A stretch of 64,000 nucleotides of DNA, from the NCBI GenBank assembly GCA_964441775.1, contig CAYTVL010000019.1:25697-89696 (forward strand), read 5' to 3'. Below the pieces are notes generated by a model. The model made no database searches. It saw only the letters and a program-made list of their open reading frames with translations, and was not told the origin of the DNA. This DNA is from SYOC01 sp964441775. GTDB lineage: Bacteria > Desulfobacterota > Binatia > Bin18. Shown one piece after another: positions 51,503-61,265 of this stretch. Both the position numbers and the translations under genes were made by a program. Every line of letters starts with the position of its first letter. The stretch's first letter is position 1.

Positions 51503-51961
51503 ATGCGCACTTTCTCTCTTGTCACACTCGTGCTTTTGCTAGAAATGAGTACTGGATGCGGATTTAAACTCTATCCGCCTATTGCCTATCTTGAACGGAC
51601 CGCCCCTATTTATCCAGAAGCGCGCCCACAAAACTGCAAGCTCACCGTACTCAACGCGCCGCCAAAAGAGCCGTTTGATATCTTTGGGCAGATTGTCGCG
51701 TATGCTGGCGCTGAAGAAATGGCTGAGCGGATGGAAACGCTGATTAAGAAGAATGCGTGTGAAGCCGGCGCCGACGCGATTGTGTTGTTGCCGGTGCAGA
51801 AGGGCACCCACTACAACACCGACGCGGTGTATCCTGACTGGCTTGTGGAAAATGGCGAAGGCCAAGGCCGCCGTTTAGCTCATTGGACAGACCGGCGCTA
51901 TACGATTTCTCAACGCGCCGTGACGCTAGTGTTCAAATCAAGTCAGATCGCTGAACAGTAA
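51503..51961 (+). CDS. Putative lipoprotein
   Basis: A 152-residue protein. The signal peptide ends in a lipobox (EMSTGCGF), so the mature protein would be lipid-anchored at Cys19. The domain after it (CKLTVLNAPPKEPFDIFGQIVAY, EAGADAIVLLPVQ) resembles small heavy-metal-binding/YbjQ-like lipoprotein folds but is not a firm match. GGGGAAG precedes the ATG. Confidence 0.68.
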   Translation: MRTFSLVTLVLLLEMSTGCGFKLYPPIAYLERTAPIYPEARPQNCKLTVLNAPPKEPFDIFGQIVAYAGAEEMAERMETLIKKNACEAGADAIVLLPVQKGTHYNTDAVYPDWLVENGEGQGRRLAHWTDRRYTISQRAVTLVFKSSQIAEQ

Positions 51962-52022
51962 AAACCTGGGTCGTAACTGCAAGAGATGACCCCGCGAACG
52001 AGGCACATAACGCAGGGATATT

Positions 52023-52892
52023 CTAGGGGTTGAAAGATTCGGCCTCAACTTCCCGCACGCCATTGATAGAGGCGAGGGTAAAAATGGAGTCAGCCTGGCG
52101 AGGATTCAACTCCACCTGTTCATAGAAGATCGACGCTTGTTGTTGGTTTTGTAAATCAGATAAAACGATTTCAAACGGAAATGTGTCGGCGCCCACGGCG
52201 CGATAGTTCACCAACTCCATACGTTTGCTGACCGATCCGTCCGCAGCGGACATGTCCACGCGTCCTAAGTGCATGGACTGTGGTTCAAACCAGAGCGTAA
52301 CTCCTTCTTGTCCAGGATTGAGACAGATTAATTGCAGCCAGTTATGATCGGTATCAAGACGAACCGTGCAGTTCCCTTTCATGGGGGGGAGAACCGGCGC
52401 GCCAAGCAAGAGCCCGACGATCTCGCGCGGCGACAAAAAAACGCGTGTGAATCGAGCCACGTTCTCTGGAGTGGCTGCGCCGCGATAGAGAATTTTTTCG
52501 CCGGGGAAATAGGTCGACAGCCTTGTTCCATTGGAGGTGACAAGGGCAGCTACGCCAATTGGCGAAAAAAGCTCCCAACGGAAGCGATCGGGCGCTGCGA
52601 CTGCAATGGCTTGTTTGGCGGAGCCTTTATCGTTAGCGTCTTTGTATGTGACGCGGGCGAGACCACGTAAACTTGTCAACGATTGCCGTCTGGCTTCAAG
52701 CTGACTGAGCAGTTCCTGGGCTGAGGGAACAGCCCCGGCAAGGGTCGGTGTTGAAGTCGAGGGAACAAGGCTGGGAAGGTGAAGGGTGGCGCAGCCGCCG
52801 AGGCCCAACGCGAGCAACAACAGGGTCGACAGAGCCGCGCCGTACTGGGGCCGTTGCCGTGGTGAGAGGAGGCTCCAGACCGTAGACCTCAT
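52023..52892 (-). CDS. LolA/LolB-like (DUF4292-type) lipoprotein
   Basis: A 289-residue lipoprotein with a lipobox LGLGGCAT. The mature part looks like the LolA/LolB half-barrel: SLRGLARVTYKDANDKGSAKQAIAVAAPDRFRWELFSPIG, then GEKILYRG and MELVNYRAV. It likely carries lipoproteins or stays in the outer membrane. It lies 7 nt after the TPR lipoprotein gene and is probably cotranscribed with it. Confidence 0.78.
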   Translation of the reverse strand: MRSTVWSLLSPRQRPQYGAALSTLLLLALGLGGCATLHLPSLVPSTSTPTLAGAVPSAQELLSQLEARRQSLTSLRGLARVTYKDANDKGSAKQAIAVAAPDRFRWELFSPIGVAALVTSNGTRLSTYFPGEKILYRGAATPENVARFTRVFLSPREIVGLLLGAPVLPPMKGNCTVRLDTDHNWLQLICLNPGQEGVTLWFEPQSMHLGRVDMSAADGSVSKRMELVNYRAVGADTFPFEIVLSDLQNQQQASIFYEQVELNPRQADSIFTLASINGVREVEAESFNP

Positions 52893-52899
52893 GCCGTCC

Positions 52900-54675
52900 T
52901 TAGATTCCTTTATTACTCGTCCCTGTCAGTGCGTCGATTTTTGTGCGGATGCGTTGCATTTGGTCGGGTTCTTTGGTGTGGCTGAGCGCTTGATTATAAC
53001 TTTGGATCGCGTCTTTCGCGCGCCCAGCTTTTTCGTAGGCATCGCCAAGGTGTTCAATGATGGCAGGATCGTCCCCCACCAGTTCAACCGCATGCTCCAA
53101 CTGTTCAACCGCTTTCGCGTAGTCGCCGCGCTGATAATAAACCCAGCCAAGACTGTCAACGTAGAATCCGTCGTTGGGTTCGACTTTCAGCGCGCGACGA
53201 ATCAAACCTTCGGCTTCATCGAGTTTTGCGCCTTGTTCAGCCCAGGTGTACCCTAGGTAGTTGAGCGCCGCCGCGTTCTCGGGATTCAACTGAATGGCTT
53301 TTTCCATGTGTCGGATACAATTCAGCTTGTCTTTTAGCTCGTCGTAGACCGCTCCCAAAGTGAAATGGTACTGATCATTTTCTGGAGCGAGCGTCGTCAT
53401 ACGTTCTAAAATTTCCACCGCACGAGCCTTATTGCCATTCTCGCGATACAACGACGCGAGAAAGCCGAGTAAATCCAGATCTTCTTTTTTTAACGCGAGC
53501 GACTGCTCCGCTTCGTTAATGGCCTCCTCAAGTTTCCCTTGACGCTGGTGAATATAGCTCAAGTACAGCCGCGCATCAGCATAATAATCCGAGCCGGGTT
53601 GAATATGCGACAGTTCGGCGAGGGCCTTCTCGTCCTCTTTTGTTTCCGTGTACACAGCGCCAAGAAAATACCGAGCGCGATCATTCTCCGGCTGCGCTGC
53701 AAGGACGAGATTCAACTCGGTAATCGCTTTGGGATAGTCGCCTTTTTCCCGGTAGATCAGGCTAATTTTCACCCGAGTTTCCTGTGGATCGGCTTCGATT
53801 CGTTCGAGTTCGCGAAACTGCAATAACGCGTCATCCAGTTTTTTCTGTCCGAGATAGAAACCGCCGAGACGCTTACGGACGTGCACACTCTGAGGATTCG
53901 CAGCTAGGGCTTTCTGATACAGATCCATTGCTTTCTCGGGCTTCTTCTGCAATTCGTACACAAGACCGAGGTCGAGTAGAACCAGCTCGGATTGGGGGTT
54001 CAGTTTGAGCGCTTTCTCGTAGTAAAATTCGGCTTTCTCAAGCTGATTGTTTGCGCCGTACACTTGCCCCAGGTAGTAATACCCCAGCACGGAGCGGGGA
54101 CGCAGCTCGATAAGCTTGTTGAGCACAGCAATCGCTTTGTCAAATTTACCTTGTTTCGCGTATAGCGTGCCAAGGTAAAGATAAGGCTCTTGGCTCTTGG
54201 GAGAACGCGCCAACACTTTCTCGTAAATCGCGGCGGCTTCGGCCTCTTGGTTGGTGGAAGACAGCAAGCCTGCGAGCAGCAATTGCGCCTCTTCGTTCTC
54301 GGGCTCTTGTTCGACCACTTTCCGGCAGTGCTCCAAGGCTTCCACGAGCTTGCTTTTGCGGACGTAGAGGGTCGCCAGCCGGAGACGCAGGAATGGCGTA
54401 TCTGGATCATTCGCTACGGCTTGCTCGAACTCGGCAAGAGCAGTGTCCTGGTCGCCTCGGTCAAGGGCCACTTGTCCCTTAAAGAAATGGCCCAACGCTT
54501 TATCCGCCGGCGTTAATACGACAGGTTCACCGGGGATTTTAAACGGTTGAGAAAGTGACGCCGGCTCTTGTGGGGGTGGGGCGACTGGTCGAGACGCCGC
54601 GCAGGCGGAGATGAATAGGCTACATAGAGCAGCAAGAAAAACACGGAAACGCACCGCAAACACCATAGCAAGCAT
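52900..54675 (-). CDS. TPR-repeat lipoprotein
   Basis: A 591-residue protein. The signal and lipobox (LFISACAAS) are at residues 15-27. About 14 tetratricopeptide repeats follow (GQVALDRGDQDTALAEFEQAV, PYLYLGTLYAKQGKFDKAIAVL, DSLGWVYYQRGDYAKAVEQLEHAV). Such proteins act as assembly platforms in the outer membrane or periplasm. It is paired with the LolB-like lipoprotein. Confidence 0.85.
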   Translation of the reverse strand: MLAMVFAVRFRVFLAALCSLFISACAASRPVAPPPQEPASLSQPFKIPGEPVVLTPADKALGHFFKGQVALDRGDQDTALAEFEQAVANDPDTPFLRLRLATLYVRKSKLVEALEHCRKVVEQEPENEEAQLLLAGLLSSTNQEAEAAAIYEKVLARSPKSQEPYLYLGTLYAKQGKFDKAIAVLNKLIELRPRSVLGYYYLGQVYGANNQLEKAEFYYEKALKLNPQSELVLLDLGLVYELQKKPEKAMDLYQKALAANPQSVHVRKRLGGFYLGQKKLDDALLQFRELERIEADPQETRVKISLIYREKGDYPKAITELNLVLAAQPENDRARYFLGAVYTETKEDEKALAELSHIQPGSDYYADARLYLSYIHQRQGKLEEAINEAEQSLALKKEDLDLLGFLASLYRENGNKARAVEILERMTTLAPENDQYHFTLGAVYDELKDKLNCIRHMEKAIQLNPENAAALNYLGYTWAEQGAKLDEAEGLIRRALKVEPNDGFYVDSLGWVYYQRGDYAKAVEQLEHAVELVGDDPAIIEHLGDAYEKAGRAKDAIQSYNQALSHTKEPDQMQRIRTKIDALTGTSNKGI

Positions 54676-54730
54676 GATACTTTAGGATTAGCACGGTCAG
54701 AAACGAACGGTCAATGTGGGAAATCTGGAG

Positions 54731-55615
54731 TCATTTGCGACGATAACGTTCTTCAGTGTGTTCGATGCGCCCTTGCTGCAACAAAAGCGACAGATGCAGC
54801 GACATGGAGTTCTTTTCCACCGCGTCAATCCAGACTACATTGTCATAATCCTTACGGTAGACGATGCGCTTTTTAATGACGTCTTCGAGCGTGCGCGGCT
54901 CTGCGAGAAAATCGAGCAAACGTTGCTCGCGGTCATAAATGATATCGAGATATTGGGTGACGAGCGTGCGTTGATTTTCTTCACACACCCCGGCTTCATG
55001 AAAACTGACCAGCGCTTTGGCTCCGGCGTCTCGGATGCGGTTGAGCGAAGTGATGGAATCCACTAGATCGGAGGTCGCGTCGCCATAGACTGGACCAAAC
55101 CACGTCAGATCCCAGTCCGCCACGAACAGGACGCCTTCCTCTTCAAAGAAGAAACAACAATGGCCGCCTGTGTGGCCGGGCGTGTGCATCACGCGCATGC
55201 GTGTATGACCAAAATCGAACACATCGCCATCGGCAAACTCTACGATATGATCGCGCGGTCGGTAGTAATATTTTTCGACGATCACCGGTTTCCAAGCTTC
55301 TGTGGCTGCTTCATCCAGGCCGTAATAGTCGAAGATGGTGTCGATGGAACGCAGCGCCGGCGCATCGAGCGCGTGCATGTACAGCGACGTGTCGGGAAAT
55401 AAGGAATTCCCAGCGCCGTGGTCTTCATGGTAATGACTGTTAAAGAGCATGTCGATCTGGCGCGTCGGCAGCTCGTCGTAGAGTTCACGAACCATGAGCG
55501 AAGGATCAATCAGCGCAGTGACATCATCATCAATGAGAATCGAATTCCCATACGGATACTTGCCGTTCTTTTTGCCCATGAGAATCTTGACTCGCCCAAA
55601 GCTCCTGACATCCAC
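54731..55615 (-). CDS. MBL-fold metallohydrolase
   Basis: About 294 residues. The metallo-beta-lactamase-fold motifs are FNSHYHEDHGAG (HxHxDH), HTPGHTGGHCCFFF (third His) and VADWDLTW (bridging Asp). GVCEENQRTLV and a C-terminal helical region follow. I chose GTG at 55615, which has GGGAGG 8 nt upstream and begins just before the beta fold. An ATG at 55690 lies in the palindrome CCATGG shared with the divergent gene and lacks a ribosome site. Substrate unknown. Confidence 0.82.
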   Translation of the reverse strand: MDVRSFGRVKILMGKKNGKYPYGNSILIDDDVTALIDPSLMVRELYDELPTRQIDMLFNSHYHEDHGAGNSLFPDTSLYMHALDAPALRSIDTIFDYYGLDEAATEAWKPVIVEKYYYRPRDHIVEFADGDVFDFGHTRMRVMHTPGHTGGHCCFFFEEEGVLFVADWDLTWFGPVYGDATSDLVDSITSLNRIRDAGAKALVSFHEAGVCEENQRTLVTQYLDIIYDREQRLLDFLAEPRTLEDVIKKRIVYRKDYDNVVWIDAVEKNSMSLHLSLLLQQGRIEHTEERYRRK

Positions 55616-55688
55616 GTCGATGTCCTCCCATTTTCTGCCTGCTGAAATTCTCTGCAGGACGATGAAAACAGCATAAGAGCATTGTTCC

Positions 55689-56576
55689 ATGGAACACGCA
55701 ATCTACGATCTTCCTCGCCTGTTTGCTTTTCGAGACGCGCTAGACACCCTGGGCGCAACTGCGCCGCCCACGGCGCAACTCCTGTGGCCCGAGTCTTCTG
55801 AGCGCCGTTCATGGCGGCGAGTTGGACTTCTGTGCGGTTCTTTTAATCCTTTAACCCTGGCGCATACGGAGCTGGCCGAGCGGGCGCAATCCGTGGTCGG
55901 ACTTGATACTGTCTTGTTTACACTTGCTACCGTAACGGTTGGGAAAGAGCGCGTGACCGGGCTGAGCCTTGAGGACCGTTTGCTTTTGTTAACACTCTAC
56001 GCGCAATCTCGTACCCAGCTTGGCGTGGCGCTCGTGAACCGTGGTCTCTATTTTGAACAAGCGCAGGCGTTTCGGTCGCTGTTGGGTCCAGCGGTGGAAT
56101 TGTCATTTGTTGTCGGAATGGACAAGTTATTGCAAATTCTTGATCCGCAATACTATCAGGACCGGGACGCCGCCCTCCGTCAGTTGTTCGCCTTCACCTC
56201 GTTGATCGTCGCCAACCGAGGCGCGATGGCGCACGCCGAGTTCGATGCGCTGCTTGACCAGCCGCAGAACCGTGCTTACCGCTCACATATTTCTTTTTGT
56301 CAGCTCGCAGACGAAATTGCCGATGTCTCCGCAACCACGGTGCGACAACAACTCGCTGCCGGACTTACAGTGGATGAACTGGTCCCTGAAGAGAGCGCTG
56401 CTTTGCTGGCTAAGACACGAGCCTTTTATCCGCCGCTGCATCGTGGAGAGCGGGAAACTGATGCGTATGCGGCGCGTACGAAAATATTGGAGTCCCTGTA
56501 CGCAGGTCGCACACGTGCTGGGAAGGAAGTAGATTTTCACGCGCTCGTACAGGAGGCGATCGCTGACGGTCGCTGA
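55689..56576 (+). CDS. NadD/cytidylyltransferase-like nucleotidyltransferase
   Basis: A 295-residue protein with a 45-residue N-terminal extension before GSFNPLTLAHTELAER, the phosphate-binding loop of the nucleotidylyltransferase superfamily, where HxGH is replaced by T-L-A-H. SATTVRQQL matches the second substrate loop (SxTxxR). NaMN or NMN adenylyltransfer is possible, but this looks like a divergent branch. It heads a plus-strand run with DHS-like and CysQ-like genes. Confidence 0.75.
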   Translation: MEHAIYDLPRLFAFRDALDTLGATAPPTAQLLWPESSERRSWRRVGLLCGSFNPLTLAHTELAERAQSVVGLDTVLFTLATVTVGKERVTGLSLEDRLLLLTLYAQSRTQLGVALVNRGLYFEQAQAFRSLLGPAVELSFVVGMDKLLQILDPQYYQDRDAALRQLFAFTSLIVANRGAMAHAEFDALLDQPQNRAYRSHISFCQLADEIADVSATTVRQQLAAGLTVDELVPEESAALLAKTRAFYPPLHRGERETDAYAARTKILESLYAGRTRAGKEVDFHALVQEAIADGR

Positions 56577-56662
56577 AGATTTTTACATTGTGTTCCTACT
56601 GGTTTCGCTCTAGCCGAGATGGTAGGTTGTCCCCCTCATTTTTTACTGACTCAGGAGCGGCT

Positions 56663-57760
56663 ATGGCACGGAAGCAGCGACGTCCCTACGGACCAAAGAT
56701 CGACCCCCGTCCGGTGGATCCTTCCATTAGTGTTGTCGAGCTGATCGACCAAACTTTTCTGTCCTACAACGCCGGGCGGCTGCGCGAGGCGGCGCAGCTG
56801 TTCTCACGCAAGATGCTGGAGCCCGATGTCACTGTCGGGCTCAGCTTGACCGGTGCGCTCACGCCTGCAGGCCTCGGTATTTCTTGTCTCATTCCATTGA
56901 TCCAAAGCGGTTTTGTCGATTGGATCGTGTCTACTGGAGCAAACCTCTACCATGACACACATTTTGGAATCGGTCTCAACCTGCATCAAGGCTCTCCTCA
57001 TGTGAGCGACGTGACATTGCGCGAGGAAGGCGTGGTGCGCATTTATGACATCTTTTTTGATTATGAGGTGTTGCTGGAAACCGACGCCTTCTTCCGGCAG
57101 ACCATCGGCGCGCCCGAGTTCCAGAAACCCATGAGCACGGCGGAATTCCACTATTTGATGGGCCGCTACGTGCGTGAACGGGAAAAGGTGTTGGGACAAA
57201 AACGACGCTCACTGTTGTCGGTGGCGGCGGAGTACGGCGTGCCGATTTATACCTCTTCTCCGGGCGATAGTTCCATTGGCATGAATGTGGCCGCGCAGGC
57301 GCTTGTCGGCAATAAGCTCGTCTTCGATGTCGCGCGTGATGTCAATGAAACGGCGGCGGTTGTGTATCAGGCAAAAGTCCACGGCGGCAAAAGTGCAGTC
57401 CTCATTCTCGGCGGCGGTTCGCCAAAAAATTTCATATTGCAGACCGAGCCGCAGATTCAAGAGGTCTTAGGGCTCGCGGAGAACGGACACGACTTCTTTA
57501 TTCAAATTACCGACGCCAGGCCTGATACTGGCGGTCTTTCTGGCGCCACGCCGAGTGAGGCGGTGTCCTGGGGCAAAGTTGATCCTGATGCGCTGCCGGA
57601 CACGGTGGTGTGTTATACTGACTCTACCCTGGCTTTGCCGCTGCTGACCGCGTACGCGATGGCCTCGCATGCGCCTCGTACGCCGAAACGGTTGTATGAC
57701 CAGCGTGAAGCATCCTTGAAGATGCTCACGGAAGAATATCGCAAGAAAGGCCCTCAATAA
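56663..57760 (+). CDS. Deoxyhypusine synthase-like protein
   Basis: A 365-residue member of the deoxyhypusine synthase family. VGLSLTGALTPAGLG, DWIVSTGANLYHDTHF, SPGDSSIGMN, FDVARDVNE and SGATPSEAVSWGKVDPDA are the typical NAD- and spermidine-binding blocks; the last contains the catalytic Lys. Bacteria lack eIF5A, and relatives include homospermidine-synthase-like enzymes, so a polyamine-related role is likely but not certain. AGGAG precedes the ATG. Confidence 0.87.
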   Translation: MARKQRRPYGPKIDPRPVDPSISVVELIDQTFLSYNAGRLREAAQLFSRKMLEPDVTVGLSLTGALTPAGLGISCLIPLIQSGFVDWIVSTGANLYHDTHFGIGLNLHQGSPHVSDVTLREEGVVRIYDIFFDYEVLLETDAFFRQTIGAPEFQKPMSTAEFHYLMGRYVREREKVLGQKRRSLLSVAAEYGVPIYTSSPGDSSIGMNVAAQALVGNKLVFDVARDVNETAAVVYQAKVHGGKSAVLILGGGSPKNFILQTEPQIQEVLGLAENGHDFFIQITDARPDTGGLSGATPSEAVSWGKVDPDALPDTVVCYTDSTLALPLLTAYAMASHAPRTPKRLYDQREASLKMLTEEYRKKGPQ

Positions 57761-57768
57761 CAGGAGAT

Positions 57769-58584
57769 ATGGGAAGCCCAGCACTCACCAAAGAAAAAGA
57801 ATGCGCGATCGCCGCCGCCTTGGAAGCTGGCGCGATCATTCGCTCCATTTACAACACTTCCTACGCCATTGATTACAAAGGGAAGGATAGTCCGGTCACG
57901 AGAGCCGATCACGAGGCGAATCACAAAATTCATGAAATCATCCAAGGTGCCTTTCCGCAGGACGGGTGGCTGTCTGAAGAGACGGTGGACTCACCCGCGC
58001 GGCTCTCGCGGCGGCGGGTGTGGGTGGTTGATCCTATGGATGGGACGAAGGAGTTCATCCAGAAGATCCCGGAATTTGCGGTTTCTATTGCGTTAGTGGA
58101 ACACGGCGAGCCTGTACTGGGTGTGACTTACAACCCACCGACTGACCAACTCTACTGGGCCGTGCGTGGGCAAGGCGCGTGGTGCGGGATGCATCGGCTC
58201 AAAGTGACTCCCTGCTCTCGTTTGTCAGAAGCGACTATTCTTTCCAGCCGGTCGGAGACCAAGCGAGGAGAATGGGATGCTTTCAGGAATGCTTTCCAGA
58301 CCAGACCAACTGGAAGCATTGCCTATAAACTCTCTGTCATCGCCAGTGGAGAGGCCGATGCGAGCTTCACCCTTGTCCCTAAAAATGAATGGGATATCTG
58401 CGCCGGTCTGCTGATGGTGGAGGAGGCTGGCGGCCGAGTGAGCAACCTTGACGGAAGCCCCGTGGTGTTCAATCAAGCGAAAACTTTGTTACCGGGACTG
58501 ATTGCCAGCAATACTGTACTCCATGAGCAGATTCTACAACTGATTGGGCCGCGCCAGCCGATTCGTGCTTCTGGTCGCAAATAA
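57769..58584 (+). CDS. CysQ/inositol monophosphatase-family phosphatase
   Basis: A 271-residue metal-dependent phosphatase of the IMPase superfamily. It has SPVTRADHEAN (first metal region), DGWLSEET, WVVDPMDGTKEF (DPxDGT motif) and EWDICAGLLMVEEAGGRVSN (WDxAAG-like). The pattern is closer to 3'(2'),5'-bisphosphate nucleotidase CysQ. It lies 8 nt after the DHS-like gene. Confidence 0.87.
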   Translation: MGSPALTKEKECAIAAALEAGAIIRSIYNTSYAIDYKGKDSPVTRADHEANHKIHEIIQGAFPQDGWLSEETVDSPARLSRRRVWVVDPMDGTKEFIQKIPEFAVSIALVEHGEPVLGVTYNPPTDQLYWAVRGQGAWCGMHRLKVTPCSRLSEATILSSRSETKRGEWDAFRNAFQTRPTGSIAYKLSVIASGEADASFTLVPKNEWDICAGLLMVEEAGGRVSNLDGSPVVFNQAKTLLPGLIASNTVLHEQILQLIGPRQPIRASGRK

Positions 58585-58600
58585 GAGGGGCAACCGGAGC

Positions 58601-60013
58601 GTGTATATTGAGGCCGATACGTCGGCTACTCAGTCGCCCTTGGCGTCATCACTCACTGTGCGGCGGGCGCTTAGACTCTCCATTTGGGACGGTGTCTTCG
58701 CCAACCTGTACGCCAATCTCACTGGTGGTGTCTTTCTCGTGGGCTATGCGCTCGCCCTCAAAGCGAGTGAGGTCCAAATTGCCCTGCTGGCGGCGTTTCC
58801 TCTTCTCGCCAATATTGTCCAACCACTGTCAACCTATCTCATCGAACGCGTTGGACGACGGCGTCCGCTGGCTCTGCTGGGCGGCTCTTTTGCGCGCTTG
58901 AGCTGGCTTGCGCTGATTAGCTTGCCCCTGTTCTTCGCTTCTCGTCGTTCGCTGTTGTACTGGAGCTTGTGGATCATCGCTTTGTCCCAGGTCGGCACCG
59001 CAGTGAACAACTTGACGTGGATGTCCTGGATGGCTGATCTCGTGCACGAAGAGATGCGCGGTCGCTACTTCGGGTTGCGTAACGCCGCGCTTGGCGTCGC
59101 AGCCTTGCTGGCGACGTTAGCGGGGAGCTACTTCCTCGATCTCTGGAAAGAGCACGATCCTCAGGGCGAGATGAATGCGTTGCGCGTACTTTTCTTTCTC
59201 GGCGTCGTCTGCGGGATATCGGGTCTCCTTTTTCAAGCACGCATCTATGAACCGCCACTGCGCGAAGGGAGCGACGGTTTACCTTTTCGCCAGCGGCTGT
59301 TGCTCCCGTTTCACGATCGCAATTTCCGCAGACTGTTGAGGTTTACGGTCTTGTGGAATTTCGCGGTGTATTTCACCGCGCCGTTTTTTGCGGTGTATAT
59401 GTTGAAGGGGCTCAAGCTCAGCTATACCGTCGTGGCGACCTTCTCGGTGGTGTCGAGTGTGGCGGACCTGGCTAGCGCTCAGTTGTGGGGACGTTGGTCT
59501 GACAGGGAAACAAATAAGCCCATTCTTCTGTTGACAAGTTTTTGCGCGGCGCTCATTCCCTATGGTTGGCTGTTCACCCATCGTGATACTCCGCTCTTGC
59601 TGGGACTGCTGCATCTGGGGGGAGGGTTCTTCTGGGCCGGCATTCGCTTATGCACGGGCAACCTCGTACTCAAGTTGTCCCCGCCCGCGAACCGCTCCAT
59701 CTATTTTTCCGTGTTCAATGCGGTTGCCGGAGTTACGGCGGTGATGGCGCCGATTGCGGGCGGATTTGCGCTCAAGCATCTGCCTGCATTGCTGCGCCTT
59801 GTTGAGCTGTCGTGGAGTCCGTACGAAGTGCTCTTCTTCGTTTCTTCGACCGGTCGGTTAGCGGCAATACCGCTGTTGGCAAGAGTTAGGGAGCCGCGCG
59901 AGCGGAGTGTGTGGCAAGCCGTGCGTGTCATTCGCAATGTGCGCGCGTTCACGACGACAATGGGGTTCAATCTCGTCTATCATTTCTGGCTTCGCGGGAA
60001 ACGACAAGACTGA
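58601..60013 (+). CDS. MFS transporter
   Basis: About 470 residues with 12 membrane segments. VQPLSTYLIERVGRRRPLALLGG is the MFS loop 2-3 motif and MADLVHEEMRGRYFGLRNAALGV the loop 4-5 region. GTG at 58601 with GAGGGG upstream is chosen over an overlap with CysQ. Substrate unknown. Confidence 0.82.
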   Translation: MYIEADTSATQSPLASSLTVRRALRLSIWDGVFANLYANLTGGVFLVGYALALKASEVQIALLAAFPLLANIVQPLSTYLIERVGRRRPLALLGGSFARLSWLALISLPLFFASRRSLLYWSLWIIALSQVGTAVNNLTWMSWMADLVHEEMRGRYFGLRNAALGVAALLATLAGSYFLDLWKEHDPQGEMNALRVLFFLGVVCGISGLLFQARIYEPPLREGSDGLPFRQRLLLPFHDRNFRRLLRFTVLWNFAVYFTAPFFAVYMLKGLKLSYTVVATFSVVSSVADLASAQLWGRWSDRETNKPILLLTSFCAALIPYGWLFTHRDTPLLLGLLHLGGGFFWAGIRLCTGNLVLKLSPPANRSIYFSVFNAVAGVTAVMAPIAGGFALKHLPALLRLVELSWSPYEVLFFVSSTGRLAAIPLLARVREPRERSVWQAVRVIRNVRAFTTTMGFNLVYHFWLRGKRQD

Positions 60014-60117
60014 TGGATGAAGGCAGTGGATGCGCCTGGCTTGCGTTTTTCCCTTCTCGACGACACGAACGGGACATGGTACGTTACTCACACCCAGAGA
60101 GATAAAGGTGTAATGTC

Positions 60118-60342
60118 GTGCCATCGTTTGCAACTCTATTCCGTCGCGTACCGAAGCCGCGTTGCCCATCGTGCCATAAGTGGAATCGCGTCTATCTGAC
60201 CGGGGGAGTATTTCTCTCTAATTGTGTGCACTGTGGCGCTGCTTTAGGGTTACGGCAACCTCCGGCGCTGTGGGGATTGCTGGCGGTAATTGGTGCTGGG
60301 ATGTTGGTGTTTGCTATCCTCACGCCTCTGTTCATTCGGTGA
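60118..60342 (+). CDS. Small zinc-ribbon membrane protein
   Basis: A 74-residue protein with CPSC (16-19) and CVHC (36-39), which form a zinc ribbon, and one C-terminal membrane helix (ALWGLLAVIGAGMLVFAILTPLF). GTG start at 60118, with AAGG about 9 nt upstream. No function known. Confidence 0.6.
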   Translation: MPSFATLFRRVPKPRCPSCHKWNRVYLTGGVFLSNCVHCGAALGLRQPPALWGLLAVIGAGMLVFAILTPLFIR

Positions 60343-60349
60343 GCGCTTT

Positions 60350-60574
60350 ATGCCGCAAGGAGTGCAGCTCGCACAGATCGAACGCATTTTCGAGATCCTG
60401 GACCGCTTGGAGATTTCACGCGAAGCGGTGATTATTCCTTTACGTCCGCAAGGAACTGGAAACGTCAAGCGGTTGTCTAACGGTAAACTGGAGATCATTG
60501 TTCCTGCTGATCTCCCCTTTGATGACTGGTATGCCTCTCTCGAAGGCTCCATCAAAAACGTCTACCCCGCTTAA
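60350..60574 (+). CDS. Small conserved protein
   Basis: A 74-residue protein (QLAQIERIFEILDRLEISREAVIIPLRPQGTGNVKRLSNGKLEIIVPADLPFDDWYASLEGSI). No family recognised. It starts 7 nt after the zinc-ribbon gene and overlaps the next gene by 44 nt, so it is probably cotranscribed. Confidence 0.55.
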   Translation: MPQGVQLAQIERIFEILDRLEISREAVIIPLRPQGTGNVKRLSNGKLEIIVPADLPFDDWYASLEGSIKNVYPA

Positions 60575-61220
60575 AAACTTTCAGATCGTTTTCCTGCTGT
60601 TGATCGCCTTGATTCTCATGATCCAGGGGTGGGGCGATCGGCAAGGACTCTTGAGCCATCCGGCGCGCACCGGATTCGTCGCCGTGCTCGCCGTCAATGT
60701 GTTGTTGCTTTTGTTCGTGCCGTTTGAACTATTCGAGGGAAGCACCCGAGAAGTCCAGCGACAACGGTGGCTTACTTTCCTTGCTCTGGGCGCCGTCGGC
60801 GCAAGTCTTTGGTTGTTGCCGTATGCAGATCGACGCGGACTCTGGGTGTGGCCTGAGAATGACGTATTCCGCTACGTTGGTCTTGGTTGTGTCGTCGTCG
60901 GCGCCGGGCTGCGAGTAGCGGCGATGGCGCAGCTTGGGCCGCTGTTTTCTACCTTTGTGACTATTCAAAAAGAACATCGCCTGGTGACGTGGGGGCTCTA
61001 TCGCTTCGTGCGACATCCGATTTACACCGGTTCGCTGCTTGCCGTCGTCGGTATCTTCCTGGTTTTTCGCAGCCAACTTGTTTGGGGTGCGCTGCCGCTC
61101 TATTGCCTCGGGACAGTGTGGCGGATCCATGACGAAGAGCGATTATTGCTGGAGGCGTTCGGCGAAGAGTTTCGAAGCTACCAGTCCCGCACCTGGCGGT
61201 TGTTGCCTTTTCTCTACTAA
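60531..61220 (+). CDS. Isoprenylcysteine carboxyl methyltransferase-like membrane protein
   Basis: A 229-residue protein with five to six hydrophobic segments. The C-terminal block WGLYRFVRHPIYTGSLLAVVGIFLV and DEERLLLEAFGEEFRSYQSRTWRLLPFLY is typical of ICMT/PEMT-type membrane methyltransferases, in which the RHPxY region binds SAM. Substrate unknown. The start at 60531 overlaps the preceding small gene. Confidence 0.8.
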   Translation: MPLSKAPSKTSTPLKNFQIVFLLLIALILMIQGWGDRQGLLSHPARTGFVAVLAVNVLLLLFVPFELFEGSTREVQRQRWLTFLALGAVGASLWLLPYADRRGLWVWPENDVFRYVGLGCVVVGAGLRVAAMAQLGPLFSTFVTIQKEHRLVTWGLYRFVRHPIYTGSLLAVVGIFLVFRSQLVWGALPLYCLGTVWRIHDEERLLLEAFGEEFRSYQSRTWRLLPFLY

Positions 61221-61265
61221 CTGTCGATAAAGTGAAATTCAAAAATATAGATAAGTAAAGTGAAT

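Noticed and set aside
55616..55690. Start of the MBL hydrolase at the CCATGG palindrome shared with the divergent gene
   Set aside because: No ribosome site and non-family N-terminal residues; the GTG at 55615 fits better.
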